A stretch of 57,341 nt of DNA from Sorangium cellulosum. GTDB taxonomy: Bacteria > Myxococcota_A > Polyangia > Polyangiales > Polyangiaceae. Positions 16,562 through 25,553 of the stretch are shown here, piece after piece. The position numbers and the translations under genes are program-made. The notes beneath the pieces are model-generated. The model was given only the letters and a program-made list of their open reading frames with translations, was not told where the DNA came from and searched no databases. Location: positions 1 through 57,341 of the forward strand of contig DYPH01000021.1 of assembly GCA_020720045.1 (NCBI GenBank), written 5' to 3'. Within the stretch, counting starts at the first letter, position 1, and each line of letters begins with the position of its first letter.

Positions 16562-16819
16562 TCAGGTCGCTGCTTCTTCCTCGGCAGAACCGGCCGCGAG
16601 CGCGTCGAGGAGGGCCCCTTTGGTCTTCGGTCCCGCGATGCCATCGGCGGTCAGGTCGGCGCGCTCTTGGAAGCCCTTCACTGCGTCACGGGTCTTCGGC
16701 CCGTCGATGCCGTCAAGGTTTCCCGGGTCAAAACCGAGCTTATCGAGCGCGACCTGAAGGCCGAGCGTGTTGTCGAGGTCGATAAAACCGAACTTGGGCG
16801 AGGTGTGCTGGAAGCTCAT
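16562..16819 (-). CDS. Small peptidoglycan-binding-domain (PG_binding_1) protein
   Basis: 85 residues from the ATG at 16819. The chain is essentially one PG_binding_1 fold: LQVALDKLGFDPGNLDGIDGPKT, then the repeat-like ERADLTADGIAGPKT, with the family's characteristic GxxDGxxGPKT signature seen twice. No signal peptide is visible. Free-standing domains of this type are frequent next to secretion systems and cell-wall enzymes. It is divergent from the srfB-led operon with 161 bases between them, so a functional tie to that system is possible but unproven. Confidence 0.82.
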   Translation of the reverse strand: MSFQHTSPKFGFIDLDNTLGLQVALDKLGFDPGNLDGIDGPKTRDAVKGFQERADLTADGIAGPKTKGALLDALAAGSAEEEAAT

Positions 16820-16980
16820 GGCGCGCGAGGGTTTCACGAAAGAACAGGGACGTCAAAGGAGCGCGTGCGCGCAGCTCAGATTCGTTGCGTTGCCCACGCG
16901 ACGAGCTCCAACAGCGACCGACCGGCCCCCGCCGACAATCGCTGCGGGCTCGAGCATTCGTGGTACCTTCCGCGCCCGCA

Positions 16981-19782
16981 ATGGTGAAGAAGCTGAGTCT
17001 CGGTGGGGGCAGTGCGTCGACGGCGAGTCGAGTTTCCCGCGGCGCGAAGGTCGTCGAGAGCGACGAAGTCCTCGAACTGTTCTTCGATGTCGGCATTGTC
17101 TTTCACGATGTCTGCGTCGTCGTTCCGGACGCCATGGTCGGCTTCGTCCCCTTGGATCGCTCGGTCCCGGCGGAGAAGTCTGCCGTTCGTCGTGCCGAGC
17201 CCGGCGAAGATGCCGATATTGAGATTCCCCTCGCCGACGCATTGACCGATCTGGCAGGACGCTGGATTCCCATCCCGTATCCGCTTTCGAATCCGCTCGC
17301 CGCCCAGCTCTGGATCGATCCGCTCAGCGAAGACGGCTCCTTGCGGGCGGTGCTCGCCGTCGACACGACCTCCGCGACGGGCGGCGTCGCCGAGAATGGT
17401 GCGGCGGTCGCTGCCGGGAAACTCCTCGACCCGGTGATCGACGCCGGGCGCCCCTACCGCGCCCTCGGAAAAGGGGAAATCGGCCCCTTCCTCGACATTG
17501 CCGCCGTTCGGACCCTCGCCGAACGCCTCGAGCGTCAGGGGATCGCGAAGCCGCTCTTCAAGCTGGCCGCCCTCGCCGAGACGATCGCCCCCCAGCTCCC
17601 GCGCCTGCTCCTCGCCCGCGTCGACGATCGACCGGCCATTGGAGTGACGCTTGTCCTCGATTTTGGCAATAGCCGGACGACGGCGCTGCTCGTCGAAGGG
17701 GCCGGTCAAGACGACGTCCTCGCGATTCCCCTTCAATTGCGGAATTTCGCGAATCCGACCGAATTTGAAGACGGCCCTTTCGACTCGCGCGTGACCTTCC
17801 TCCCGAGCCCCTTTGACGGGGCGCTCGCGACCGGAGACGGCTTTGTTTGGCCGTCTGTCGCGCGCCTCGGACGCGAAGCCCAAGACCGCGCCCTCGAAAC
17901 GCCCCACCGGTACCCGGTCACCCTCTCGGGGCCGAAACGCTACCTGTGGGACGCCCGATCGACCGACGAACGCTGGCACGTCGCTCGCGCTATTCACGGC
18001 GATTTTCCAACAGTTTCTGGCCGCTTGCTCAAGTACGTTGACGAAGGCGGCGGAGGGCTCATTCTGCGCGCCGACGGCCCGAGCGCACCGGCCGACCCTC
18101 GCTATGCCCCGCGCGCGATGATGCTTTTCGCGCTCGCCGAAATTCTGTCCCAGGCGAACGCGCAGGTCAACGGGAAGGCCTACCGGAAATTCCAAGGAAA
18201 AGAGCAGAATGCCCGCTTCCTTGAGCACGTGGTGTTGACGTTCCCCTCAGCCATGAGCGCGGAAGAGCGCTCGGTCTACGATGCGCTGGTCCGCAACGCC
18301 GTGCACCTCGTCACGAGCTTGTTCCACCTCCCGGATGCCCGAAAGCCGAATTTTTCTGTCGCGGATAAGGGCTACTACCCCTTCCTTTTTGCCGACGAAG
18401 CGCTCGCGGCTCAAATGGTCTACGTCTACGAGGAAGTTCGGAACACGTTCTCAGGAAGCTTCGAGGACTTTGCCAGCGTCTACGGGAAAGACGGCAAAGT
18501 TCGCATCGCGTCGGTCGACATCGGCGGCGGCACGACCGACGTCCTTGTTGCCGACTACGAGGATCGCCTCCCCGGCGTCGGCACGGCGCTTTCGATCTCG
18601 AAGGTGTTTCAAGATGGAGCCGACATTGCCGGCGATGAAGTGTGCCGCGCCCTTCTTGAGGGGGTCATCCTCCCTCAGATTTTGGAACAAATTCCGTCCC
18701 CTGCGGCCCGCCGTGCTTTCGCTCAGCTCTTTGATCGCGGGGACGCCGGTCGCGGTTCGAGCTGGCGCACCCTTCGCGCCCGCCTTGTTCCTCACTTCTG
18801 GCTTCCGCTCGCTCGCCTGTTTTGGGGGTTTGCCGAAGGGAAGACTCCCGAAAACTACAGCGCCGAGAAACTCTATTTGACCGGCGATGCCTTCCAGGCC
18901 TTCGGCGTGGAGGCGCCGACCGGCACTCTCCTCGATGAAGGGGATCGGATTATTCTCGAAACGGTCAAAGACTTCCCGGGCCTCCGGAATCTGTTTTTCC
19001 GGTTTGACCTTCGCGCCGTCGAGGAGGCGATCCTGCGCGTCCTTCGCGAGCCGCTCCGCCGCTTCGGCGACCTCCTCGCCCAGCTCGACGTTGACGTCCT
19101 TGTGCTTGCAGGGCGCACCGCCAAACTCCCTGTCGTTACACGTCTTTTTTCCGAAGAGCTCTGCGTCTCGCCGCCGCGCATCAAGTCGATGGCCGACTTT
19201 GCCGTCGGCGAGTGGTACCCGTCCAGCTTTCGCCGCGACGGAAAGATCGACGACCCGAAGTCGACGGTCGTCGCCGGGTGCGCGATTCTCCACCTTGCTA
19301 GCCGAAATCGGATCCCCGGATTTCTCCTGGATCGCATCGTCGAGGCGCCCGCAACGCCGATCTACGGCCTCTGGCAAGAGGGGGAACCCCACCTCCCGGC
19401 CGCCAACGAACTCTTCGCCGGCGAAGAAAAAGATTCGCCGCCCTTCGTGTTCACCAACCGGATGCTGCTGGGTGTTCGCCGAGTCGCCTCGGAGGAGATG
19501 GACGCCGCGCCCCTCTTCGAAGTCGTCCCGGCGACGACCGACGTCGCGCAAGCGCTCCTGGACGACCGCGTTGAGCTCCGCTTTCGGCGCGATACCGACG
19601 GGCGGCCGGTCGTCTCCAGCGTGAAATCTCAGCGAAAACTCTACGATTTTTCACCGGCTGATTTCCGCCTCGTCCTCCGCACCGCCGCGCAAGACCGCTA
19701 CTGGCTCGACACCGGCGTATTGCGCACGGAAGGGGCCCTCCTCGCGCGCGACGGCAGCAACGTGGGGGCGCGCCGTGACTGA
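16981..19782 (+). CDS. srfB: SrfB-family actin-fold ATPase (virulence factor SrfB)
   Basis: 933 residues from the ATG at 16981; the frame is open 32 codons further upstream but the methionine fits the family. An actin/Hsp70-type nucleotide pocket is visible: phosphate 1 motif LDFGNSRTT at Asp227-Thr233, phosphate 2 motif VDIGGGTTD at Asp513-Asp520, and adenosine motif VLVLAGRTAKLP near 708-714. The stretch after phosphate 2 (FQDGADIAGDEVCRALLEGVILPQIL) and the early GRWIPIPYP agree with the SrfB family of Salmonella and relatives. The family has no settled biochemical function; the fold predicts ATP-driven conformational change or polymerisation. There is no signal peptide, so it is cytoplasmic. 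It leads a seven-gene operon and overlaps the next gene by 8 bases. Confidence 0.87.
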   Translation: MVKKLSLGGGSASTASRVSRGAKVVESDEVLELFFDVGIVFHDVCVVVPDAMVGFVPLDRSVPAEKSAVRRAEPGEDADIEIPLADALTDLAGRWIPIPYPLSNPLAAQLWIDPLSEDGSLRAVLAVDTTSATGGVAENGAAVAAGKLLDPVIDAGRPYRALGKGEIGPFLDIAAVRTLAERLERQGIAKPLFKLAALAETIAPQLPRLLLARVDDRPAIGVTLVLDFGNSRTTALLVEGAGQDDVLAIPLQLRNFANPTEFEDGPFDSRVTFLPSPFDGALATGDGFVWPSVARLGREAQDRALETPHRYPVTLSGPKRYLWDARSTDERWHVARAIHGDFPTVSGRLLKYVDEGGGGLILRADGPSAPADPRYAPRAMMLFALAEILSQANAQVNGKAYRKFQGKEQNARFLEHVVLTFPSAMSAEERSVYDALVRNAVHLVTSLFHLPDARKPNFSVADKGYYPFLFADEALAAQMVYVYEEVRNTFSGSFEDFASVYGKDGKVRIASVDIGGGTTDVLVADYEDRLPGVGTALSISKVFQDGADIAGDEVCRALLEGVILPQILEQIPSPAARRAFAQLFDRGDAGRGSSWRTLRARLVPHFWLPLARLFWGFAEGKTPENYSAEKLYLTGDAFQAFGVEAPTGTLLDEGDRIILETVKDFPGLRNLFFRFDLRAVEEAILRVLREPLRRFGDLLAQLDVDVLVLAGRTAKLPVVTRLFSEELCVSPPRIKSMADFAVGEWYPSSFRRDGKIDDPKSTVVAGCAILHLASRNRIPGFLLDRIVEAPATPIYGLWQEGEPHLPAANELFAGEEKDSPPFVFTNRMLLGVRRVASEEMDAAPLFEVVPATTDVAQALLDDRVELRFRRDTDGRPVVSSVKSQRKLYDFSPADFRLVLRTAAQDRYWLDTGVLRTEGALLARDGSNVGARRD

Positions 19783-20404
19783 GCGCGCAAGAACCGAGGA
19801 ATTTCTAGCTGCGCTGCTCCGCTCCATCGATCGGGACCGCCTCGGTCGCGAACTCGAAGCAGTCCTGCCCGATCGCGGCGCGGCGACCCCTTCGCCGGCA
19901 AGGTCGGTCGACGGCGACGGTCCGCTCGCCACGAAGCTCCTGCTGACCGACCTGCTCGACGACGACATCGTCGGCGCCCCCTCGGCATCGCCGAACTATC
20001 CGCTGCGCGTGCTCTTCGGGACGCTCTCGGCGAAGCTGACGACCGACGCCGGCTTCGCCTTTGCGATCGCCCTTTCGGCGCTCTTTCGACTGCCCCTCGG
20101 CGACGAGGCACGCCTCATCTACGCTCTCGAAACCTCCAGTGCTTTCTACGTTTTTTGCGAATCGTGCGCGATTGACGGGAAAGCGCGATCCGCCATGGCG
20201 CCGCTCTTGGCCACGTTGCTCTCGTCGGAACTCGGGCCCCTCGAACTCGTGTCTGTCGAGGGGGCCCGCACCTTCGACTCGTCCGTCCACGAGCGTGCGC
20301 CCGGCGCCTCCCCCCACGCCGCCGCGATTTCGCGACCGGCCAGCTTTCTCTGCCGCGTTCGAGGCACCGGTGCCGTCCGCAAGCGCGCTTGGGTCGTGAC
20401 CTAA
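19775..20404 (+). CDS. Unknown 209-residue protein coupled to srfB
   Basis: I do not recognise this protein. It begins with GTG inside the last codons of srfB (8-base overlap), so its translation is coupled to srfB. The N-terminal ~20 residues are a charged helix, residues 45-140 are helical and Ala/Leu-rich (LRVLFGTLSAKLTTDAGFAFAIALSALF), and the C-terminus is Arg-rich. There is no signal peptide and no clear transmembrane helix, though residues 83-105 are moderately hydrophobic. Enterobacterial srfABC operons have no gene in this place, so it may be a lineage-specific subunit or chaperone. Confidence 0.75.
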   Translation: MTERARTEEFLAALLRSIDRDRLGRELEAVLPDRGAATPSPARSVDGDGPLATKLLLTDLLDDDIVGAPSASPNYPLRVLFGTLSAKLTTDAGFAFAIALSALFRLPLGDEARLIYALETSSAFYVFCESCAIDGKARSAMAPLLATLLSSELGPLELVSVEGARTFDSSVHERAPGASPHAAAISRPASFLCRVRGTGAVRKRAWVVT

Positions 20405-20455
20405 CCGAATGCCTGCACACCGCATACATGCATTCCGCAAGGATGGAGTAGGAAC

Positions 20456-21661
20456 GTGGCGAACGAATTGAATTGGCTTCCGAATTTGGTCTCTGGCGTC
20501 TCCCTTTGGCGGCTCGTCGGCGACCTCAACGATCCGCGCTTTATGGACGGCCGGCTGCTCGCGCCGGAGACGGAGGGGCCCGACACACTCCCGACCGACG
20601 TCCGCTGGAACACCGGGGACGCGATCCCCTTGCCGACCGCGCGGACCTCCCACCCCGAAGCGGTCGAAACCGCCATCGCGGAGTTTCGTGCATGCCTTGC
20701 GCGGGTGGAAAAGGAGCTGGCCAACAAAGAATCGCCGTTCCACAAATTCAAAGATGCCTTCGTCGTCCCGAGCGCAGAGACCGGCGAAAATTACTACTTC
20801 GATCCGACCGACAAAAAGCTCCGCGTCGCGAACTGGGGCGCGTCCCCCCGCGCCATCGGCGGCAGCGGCAGCTTCCTAGGTATGGGCAGCCTCGCCCAGC
20901 TTTTTGCGCCGGCCACCGCAGCGGCGGTCGCAGCGGCTCCGGCGGTTGCGGTTGCGGCCGCGGCCGCTGCGGAGCCCCCGAAGGAGGCGCCGAAGCCCCC
21001 CGAGGAAGAGGAAAAAAAGCCAAAAGAAGAGCAAAAGAAGGGGGAAAGAAGCCTCCTCGCTGCGATTCTGATCGCCGCCCTTCTGGCGCTTCTCGTCGCA
21101 CTGTTTCTTTGGAAGTTCCGCGATTGCAACGATCGCGGCGCGGCGATCGATGCCGGCGGGGATGCCCTCGCCGACGCGGCGCTTTCTGACGGAAGCGCCG
21201 ACAGCGCCGTTGATGGAGGCACCGACAGCGGCCTCGATGGCGGCTCCGATGCGAGCGACGGCGGAGATGCCGGCGACAGCGGAGCAGACGCTTCCGACGG
21301 CGGAGACGCGGGGACGCTCGCCGAAGACGACGACGTCATGATCGACGAAACCGACGTACAATCGGAGGTTTCCGTCGACAGCGACACGTCTTTGAGCGGC
21401 AGCTCAAAGACGTACACGACCTCCAAAGGGAAGCTCACCGTCGCCGGCGGGGGCAAGGGGAAGCTCGGAAAAACCCCCGGACGCCATCGCGTCTACGTCG
21501 CGAAAGACGCCGTCGCCTGGCGGGTTGCAAACGGCAAGGAGAAGGTCGTCCGCACCCTCGACGAAGGGCATCGCTTCGATGCTTGGGTCGGCGAAGGGGC
21601 CTCCTTCGAAGGCGTCCGCGTCGAGTACAAGGACGCCGCCGGCAAGTGGCACGTTCATTGA
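20456..21661 (+). CDS. SrfA-like single-pass membrane protein with Asp-rich stretch
   Basis: 401 residues from a GTG with GGAGTAGGA just upstream. The cytoplasmic N-domain (1-135) has a helix with many Glu (AIAEFRACLARVEKELANKESPF), then YYFDPTDKKLRVANWG ending in an NWG motif at 126-128, resembling the corresponding FWG region of SrfA. An Ala-rich then Pro/Glu/Lys-rich segment leads to one membrane helix at about 200-218. Outside the membrane lie ~80 residues made almost only of Asp, Gly, Ser and Ala (DGGSDASDGGD repeats), then a basic ~80-residue domain with the strand pattern GRHRVYVAKDAVAWRV. The SrfA assignment rests mainly on position between srfB and srfC plus this layout. It could be the membrane anchor of the complex. 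Confidence 0.72.
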   Translation: MANELNWLPNLVSGVSLWRLVGDLNDPRFMDGRLLAPETEGPDTLPTDVRWNTGDAIPLPTARTSHPEAVETAIAEFRACLARVEKELANKESPFHKFKDAFVVPSAETGENYYFDPTDKKLRVANWGASPRAIGGSGSFLGMGSLAQLFAPATAAAVAAAPAVAVAAAAAAEPPKEAPKPPEEEEKKPKEEQKKGERSLLAAILIAALLALLVALFLWKFRDCNDRGAAIDAGGDALADAALSDGSADSAVDGGTDSGLDGGSDASDGGDAGDSGADASDGGDAGTLAEDDDVMIDETDVQSEVSVDSDTSLSGSSKTYTTSKGKLTVAGGGKGKLGKTPGRHRVYVAKDAVAWRVANGKEKVVRTLDEGHRFDAWVGEGASFEGVRVEYKDAAGKWHVH

Positions 21662-21802
21662 CGGCACTTGGCCCCCTCGCGCTCGGGGCGCTCATTTGCC
21701 GTTCCCTACGCTTCAAAGCGACTAGCGTCTCTTTCGCTACGCGAATGTTGCCCTTCTTTTCCGCTTCCGCACCTTTGCCTTTGAACCGCACCCAGGATCC
21801 GA

Positions 21803-24343
21803 ATGACCTCTGAAGCGACCTCCCGTGAAGCCTCCTCGAAGATTGCGACGCTCGTCGCCGCCCTCGATCGTGCCTACGGACTGGCCAGCTCCCTGAGTGA
21901 CGCCGCCGAGGAACGGGAGACGCTCCAAGCGCTGCGACTACGTGCCAAAAAGCTGGCGCGCGCCGCTTCGCGGAAGCAGGCGCTCGGCCTCTTTGGCCCC
22001 TCGCAGGCGGGAAAGAGCTTCCTCGTCGGTGGTCTTCTTGGCCACGACGTCGGGTCCTTAGACGTCCTCGGTCGGAGCGGGCGCTTCGACTTTTTGAAGG
22101 AATTGAATCCGAACAAGGGCGTGGAATCGACCGGCGTCGTTTCCCGCTTTACAGCGACGATTCCCTCATTGAGTCGTGGAGATTTTCGGGCAAGCATTCT
22201 GCCACTTGAGACGGTTCTTGAGGCGCTCGGTACCGGGTTTCTCGTCGAATGTACGCCGCCTGCGCCCGATCCAGAACGCGTCGACCGTGCCCTTCGGGCC
22301 GCACGACTCGCCACAGGCACCTCCGACGCGACCGTCGGCCGTTTCCGCGAAGCGTGGGAGTCGGCGTGGTTCACCCTCGGTAAGAAGTACGGGGACAAGC
22401 ACCCCTACTTGGCGGAACTCCGCCGGCACCCGGAACTCCAAAGTGGCCGATTTGCGGACGGAATTTCCTCGCGGGACGGTTGGCTTGAGGCCTTCGCGCT
22501 CCTTTGGGGGGGCGGTGGCCCGACCGGCGCCGCCCCCGACCTCGACCGCCTCGCGCGGATGATCGTTCTCGGTCTCGACGGCCTCTCCCATCCGGAGGCG
22601 GTCGAAGTCGACGCAGCCCATGTCCGCGCCTCCGAGGAGGCGTCGAGCCTGTTGGACGCCTCCTGCCTGAACGCCCTCGGCACCGGATTGCCGGCAATTT
22701 CCGTATACAATCCAGCAATTGGCGCCCCGAGCGCCGTCGACCCGGGCCTCCTCGCGGCGCTCGTCGCAGAGATCGCATTCCCCCTGCAGGCGCCAACCGG
22801 TTCGCTCCTCGCCGAGGCCGACATCCTCGACTTCCCCGGCGGACGCGCCCTCAAAGGGCTGTCTGGCTTCGGCCCCAAGGAGTTGGCGTCGGGCCGACTC
22901 GAAGCGGCTCTCGAAGTCTACAAACGCGGAAAGCTCACGGTTCTCTTTGAGCAATTCACCGTCGAACGGGAGATCACCGTACTCCTCGTCTGCTCGCCGG
23001 GGCCGACGAAACCGGAAGCGGCTCAGCTTGCGACTCAGGTCGAAAACTGGATTGAACTTCGCTACGGATCGAAGGTCCCGAAGGACCCGCGCGAGCTCGA
23101 TCAACCAAGTTTGTTCCTGGCACTTACCAAGTTTGACATGAGCTTGGGGACGCTGCGAAGCGGCAACGCCCGCGAGCGCTGGGAGTCACGCGTCGGGGAA
23201 GCCTGCATCGACTTCTGGGCAAAGGGACCGACGTCCTGGGTTCACGCATGGGGCGGAAAAGATAGACCTTTTACGAATCTGTATTGGATTCGAAACCCCT
23301 ACGCCGACCAGATGATGACGCTGAAGCCGGGGCAGGCCGACTACGCCGTCGTCAAGACCGGCTACGAGGAGTCGGCGGTCGTGCGTCGCCACATCGGGGC
23401 TGCCGCCGAAAAATGGGCCGCCGTCGAAGGGGAAGACCCAGAGACCCAGCTCCCGCGGAGCGGCATTCCACTCTTGGCGCGTGCCCTCCGCCAGAAGCTC
23501 GCCGAAGACGTGAAAGGGCGCGAGCTCGCCGAAGAAGCACGCGCACTCCATCGAGAGTTTTCGTTGGTTCTTCAGGGACTTGCGCCGACAAACGACGAAG
23601 CCGAACTTCGTGCGCGTAAGGTTGCGCAGGCGCAGGGCCTCGCCGATGCCCTTCAAGGGGCGATGACGAAGCAAATGAGCGGCGCGCCGTTCGGAGCGTT
23701 CGTCGCCGGAATTTCAATTCCTTACCAAGAGTTGTGGCTCGCTTGTGACCGTCTGTGGGTCGAGACGAGCCGCCTCGCCATCAAGGACAGCGACAAGGTG
23801 AAGAAGCTCCTCGTCGGCGTCCTGAAGTGGTGGCGCACGCGCGCGGCGCAGCGACTTCGGGAAGCGGCGGTCGTCCCCCAGGCGGCCGTGGAGACCTTCC
23901 TGAAGGAACTCCTCACGGCCAAGCGGCTCGTCGCAAAGTTGGGACCGGCTGTTTTTCCTCAATTTAAGAAGACGCAGGTCGACGTCGCCCTCGTCGCGCG
24001 GATTCTCCACGTGAAGACCGTCGATGCCGCCCTCAGCCTGTTTCAAGACGATCCCCGCCGCACGCCCCCTGCGCCGTTTCGACTCAGCTACGCGGAATCG
24101 GTGCAGGATGCAGCTTCAGGCGGCATCGACTGGAACGACGTCGACTTTGGCGACGACGACAGCGACGCCCCCGCCCTCCCAACGGTGACCCTCGTGTTTG
24201 CCGGGAAGGGGCGCTGCGACCAGTTCCTCGAGAGGCTCGCACCCTTTTATTTGGAAAATGCGGAGCTTGCGCCGGCGGGTGACGTGGCGCCTGAGCGGCG
24301 CGCCCTCGGTGAGTTACTGAACGGTTTGGGGGCCGCACAATGA
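21803..24343 (+). CDS. srfC: SrfC-family dynamin-like GTPase (putative virulence factor)
   Basis: 846 residues from the ATG at 21803. A GTPase domain is visible after a helical start: P-loop GPSQAGKS at 65-72, a possible switch I Thr in VESTGVVSRFT, G3 motif DFPG at Asp343-Gly346 and G4 motif TKFD at 442-445. A large helical region follows (about 500-730) with no strong transmembrane helix. This fits Pfam's 'putative bacterial virulence factor' (SrfC) family, whose GTPase core is dynamin-like; such proteins often remodel membranes. The next gene starts within its stop codon (ATGA). With SrfB upstream, the operon pairs an actin-fold ATPase and a dynamin-like GTPase. Confidence 0.87.
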   Translation: MTSEATSREASSKIATLVAALDRAYGLASSLSDAAEERETLQALRLRAKKLARAASRKQALGLFGPSQAGKSFLVGGLLGHDVGSLDVLGRSGRFDFLKELNPNKGVESTGVVSRFTATIPSLSRGDFRASILPLETVLEALGTGFLVECTPPAPDPERVDRALRAARLATGTSDATVGRFREAWESAWFTLGKKYGDKHPYLAELRRHPELQSGRFADGISSRDGWLEAFALLWGGGGPTGAAPDLDRLARMIVLGLDGLSHPEAVEVDAAHVRASEEASSLLDASCLNALGTGLPAISVYNPAIGAPSAVDPGLLAALVAEIAFPLQAPTGSLLAEADILDFPGGRALKGLSGFGPKELASGRLEAALEVYKRGKLTVLFEQFTVEREITVLLVCSPGPTKPEAAQLATQVENWIELRYGSKVPKDPRELDQPSLFLALTKFDMSLGTLRSGNARERWESRVGEACIDFWAKGPTSWVHAWGGKDRPFTNLYWIRNPYADQMMTLKPGQADYAVVKTGYEESAVVRRHIGAAAEKWAAVEGEDPETQLPRSGIPLLARALRQKLAEDVKGRELAEEARALHREFSLVLQGLAPTNDEAELRARKVAQAQGLADALQGAMTKQMSGAPFGAFVAGISIPYQELWLACDRLWVETSRLAIKDSDKVKKLLVGVLKWWRTRAAQRLREAAVVPQAAVETFLKELLTAKRLVAKLGPAVFPQFKKTQVDVALVARILHVKTVDAALSLFQDDPRRTPPAPFRLSYAESVQDAASGGIDWNDVDFGDDDSDAPALPTVTLVFAGKGRCDQFLERLAPFYLENAELAPAGDVAPERRALGELLNGLGAAQ

Positions 24344-25539
24344 CCGATCCGCGCGCCGCCCACGACGACGACCCCTTCGAGGCGACGCCGAGCGACCTTG
24401 CGGCCCTGGAGGCCGACGGGGACATCGATGCGCTCCTTGGGATCGCCAAGGAGGCACGCAAAGGGGACCTCCCGCTTGCCCGCGCCGCCTACGAAGCGGC
24501 TGGCCGGCTCGGGTCGGGGGATGCGCTCTATGCCCTTGCATTAATTCGCTTTCAATCTGGTGACGAGGGGACGGCGAAGGTCTCCCTCCGGGAAGCGGCC
24601 GACAGCGGACACCTCCTTGCGCGGATTCACCTGGCGAATCTCTACGAAACCGGTGCGGTTTACACGCAAGATACCGAGAAGGCGACGAACTGGTACCGGA
24701 TGGCGGCCCGAAGCGCCGGGATCGACATGGATTCCGAAGATGGGCGACGGCGGCTCGCCGAGCTCGGCGGCATTCGAGCGACGCGCGCCCTCGACGAAGC
24801 GGGGGCCCTTGGCGACGAGGAGCGTGAGAAACTGCTGCGAAAAGCTCGGTTGCACGGTGCACGTACCGTCGCCGTGACGAGCCCGGACGCGACGAATCGG
24901 CCGGCAGACACAACGCCGCGCGACGAAGCGCTGGCGTCCCCGTCCCTACGCGGCCCCGTCCCCTCCGCGGATTTGTTGGTGGAGCCGACGCGCCAGGAAA
25001 GCGCCCCGGCAAAAGCCCCCGCAAAAGCAGCCCCGGCAAAAGAAGCCCCGGCAAAAGCCCCCGCAAAAGCAGCCGCTTCGAAAGCAGAGCCGGCCCGCAA
25101 GAAAACGGTGACTCCCCGGCCGAAAGGGCACGGAAGCGCCGTCGACGGCCTCTTCGCAACCCTGTGGACGACGCTCTTCGCCGCTGGCGGTTTGGGGGCG
25201 GGTTTCGCCGTTCGCGCCGGGGTCGCCGAACTCTACGCGAAGGGGGAGGCGATTCCCGTCTATGGGACACATGCAGAATACATTTTCCCCTCCGTCGCCC
25301 TCACGGTGACGTTCTTGCCGAGCTTCCTCTTTTTCCGCGGAGCGACCGTCCTGAAATCGCTGCCGATCGGAGCCATCGGTTATGCGATCGGAGTCCATCT
25401 CGCCAGTGGGCAAATGCGCGTAATTCCGGCTGATTTACTTCCGACGGTCCTCGGAGCCGCGGCGTTCCTCGGGGCGGCTCTCGGTTTTGGACTCTTTGGA
25501 GGCGCGAAACCGCGCCCCGTCGCGCCCGTCGAGTTGTAG
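24340..25539 (+). CDS. Sel1-repeat membrane protein
   Basis: 399 residues, ATG overlapping the srfC stop by 4 bases. Residues ~45-125 contain Sel1-like repeats (Ala-Leu-Tyr-Ala-Leu-Ala pattern, HLLARIHLANLYETG, then KATNWYRMAARS), used for protein contacts. A long low-complexity Lys/Ala/Pro segment follows at about 218-255 (repeats of APAKAPAKA). The C-terminal third has about four membrane helices (near 266-287, 303-323, 328-346 and 368-392). The soluble N-half should be cytoplasmic and could dock SrfB/SrfC to the membrane. No close named family is apparent. Confidence 0.78.
   Translation: MTDPRAAHDDDPFEATPSDLAALEADGDIDALLGIAKEARKGDLPLARAAYEAAGRLGSGDALYALALIRFQSGDEGTAKVSLREAADSGHLLARIHLANLYETGAVYTQDTEKATNWYRMAARSAGIDMDSEDGRRRLAELGGIRATRALDEAGALGDEEREKLLRKARLHGARTVAVTSPDATNRPADTTPRDEALASPSLRGPVPSADLLVEPTRQESAPAKAPAKAAPAKEAPAKAPAKAAASKAEPARKKTVTPRPKGHGSAVDGLFATLWTTLFAAGGLGAGFAVRAGVAELYAKGEAIPVYGTHAEYIFPSVALTVTFLPSFLFFRGATVLKSLPIGAIGYAIGVHLASGQMRVIPADLLPTVLGAAAFLGAALGFGLFGGAKPRPVAPVEL
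25005..25085 (+). repeat. In-frame low-complexity repeat (Lys-Ala-Pro)
   Basis: Tandem imperfect units of GCAAAAGCCCCGG and related 12-15-mers code for alternating Ala-Pro-Ala-Lys. Such tracts slip easily in replication, so the linker length may vary between strains. Confidence 0.7.
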
Positions 25540-25553
25540 AGCAGCCGGCTCCC

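Noticed and set aside
16981..24343. DnaK/chaperone or partition-type actin system
   Set aside because: The nucleotide motifs are shared, but the residues after phosphate 2 and the paired dynamin-like GTPase point to SrfB/SrfC; no DnaJ, GrpE or centromere repeats are present.
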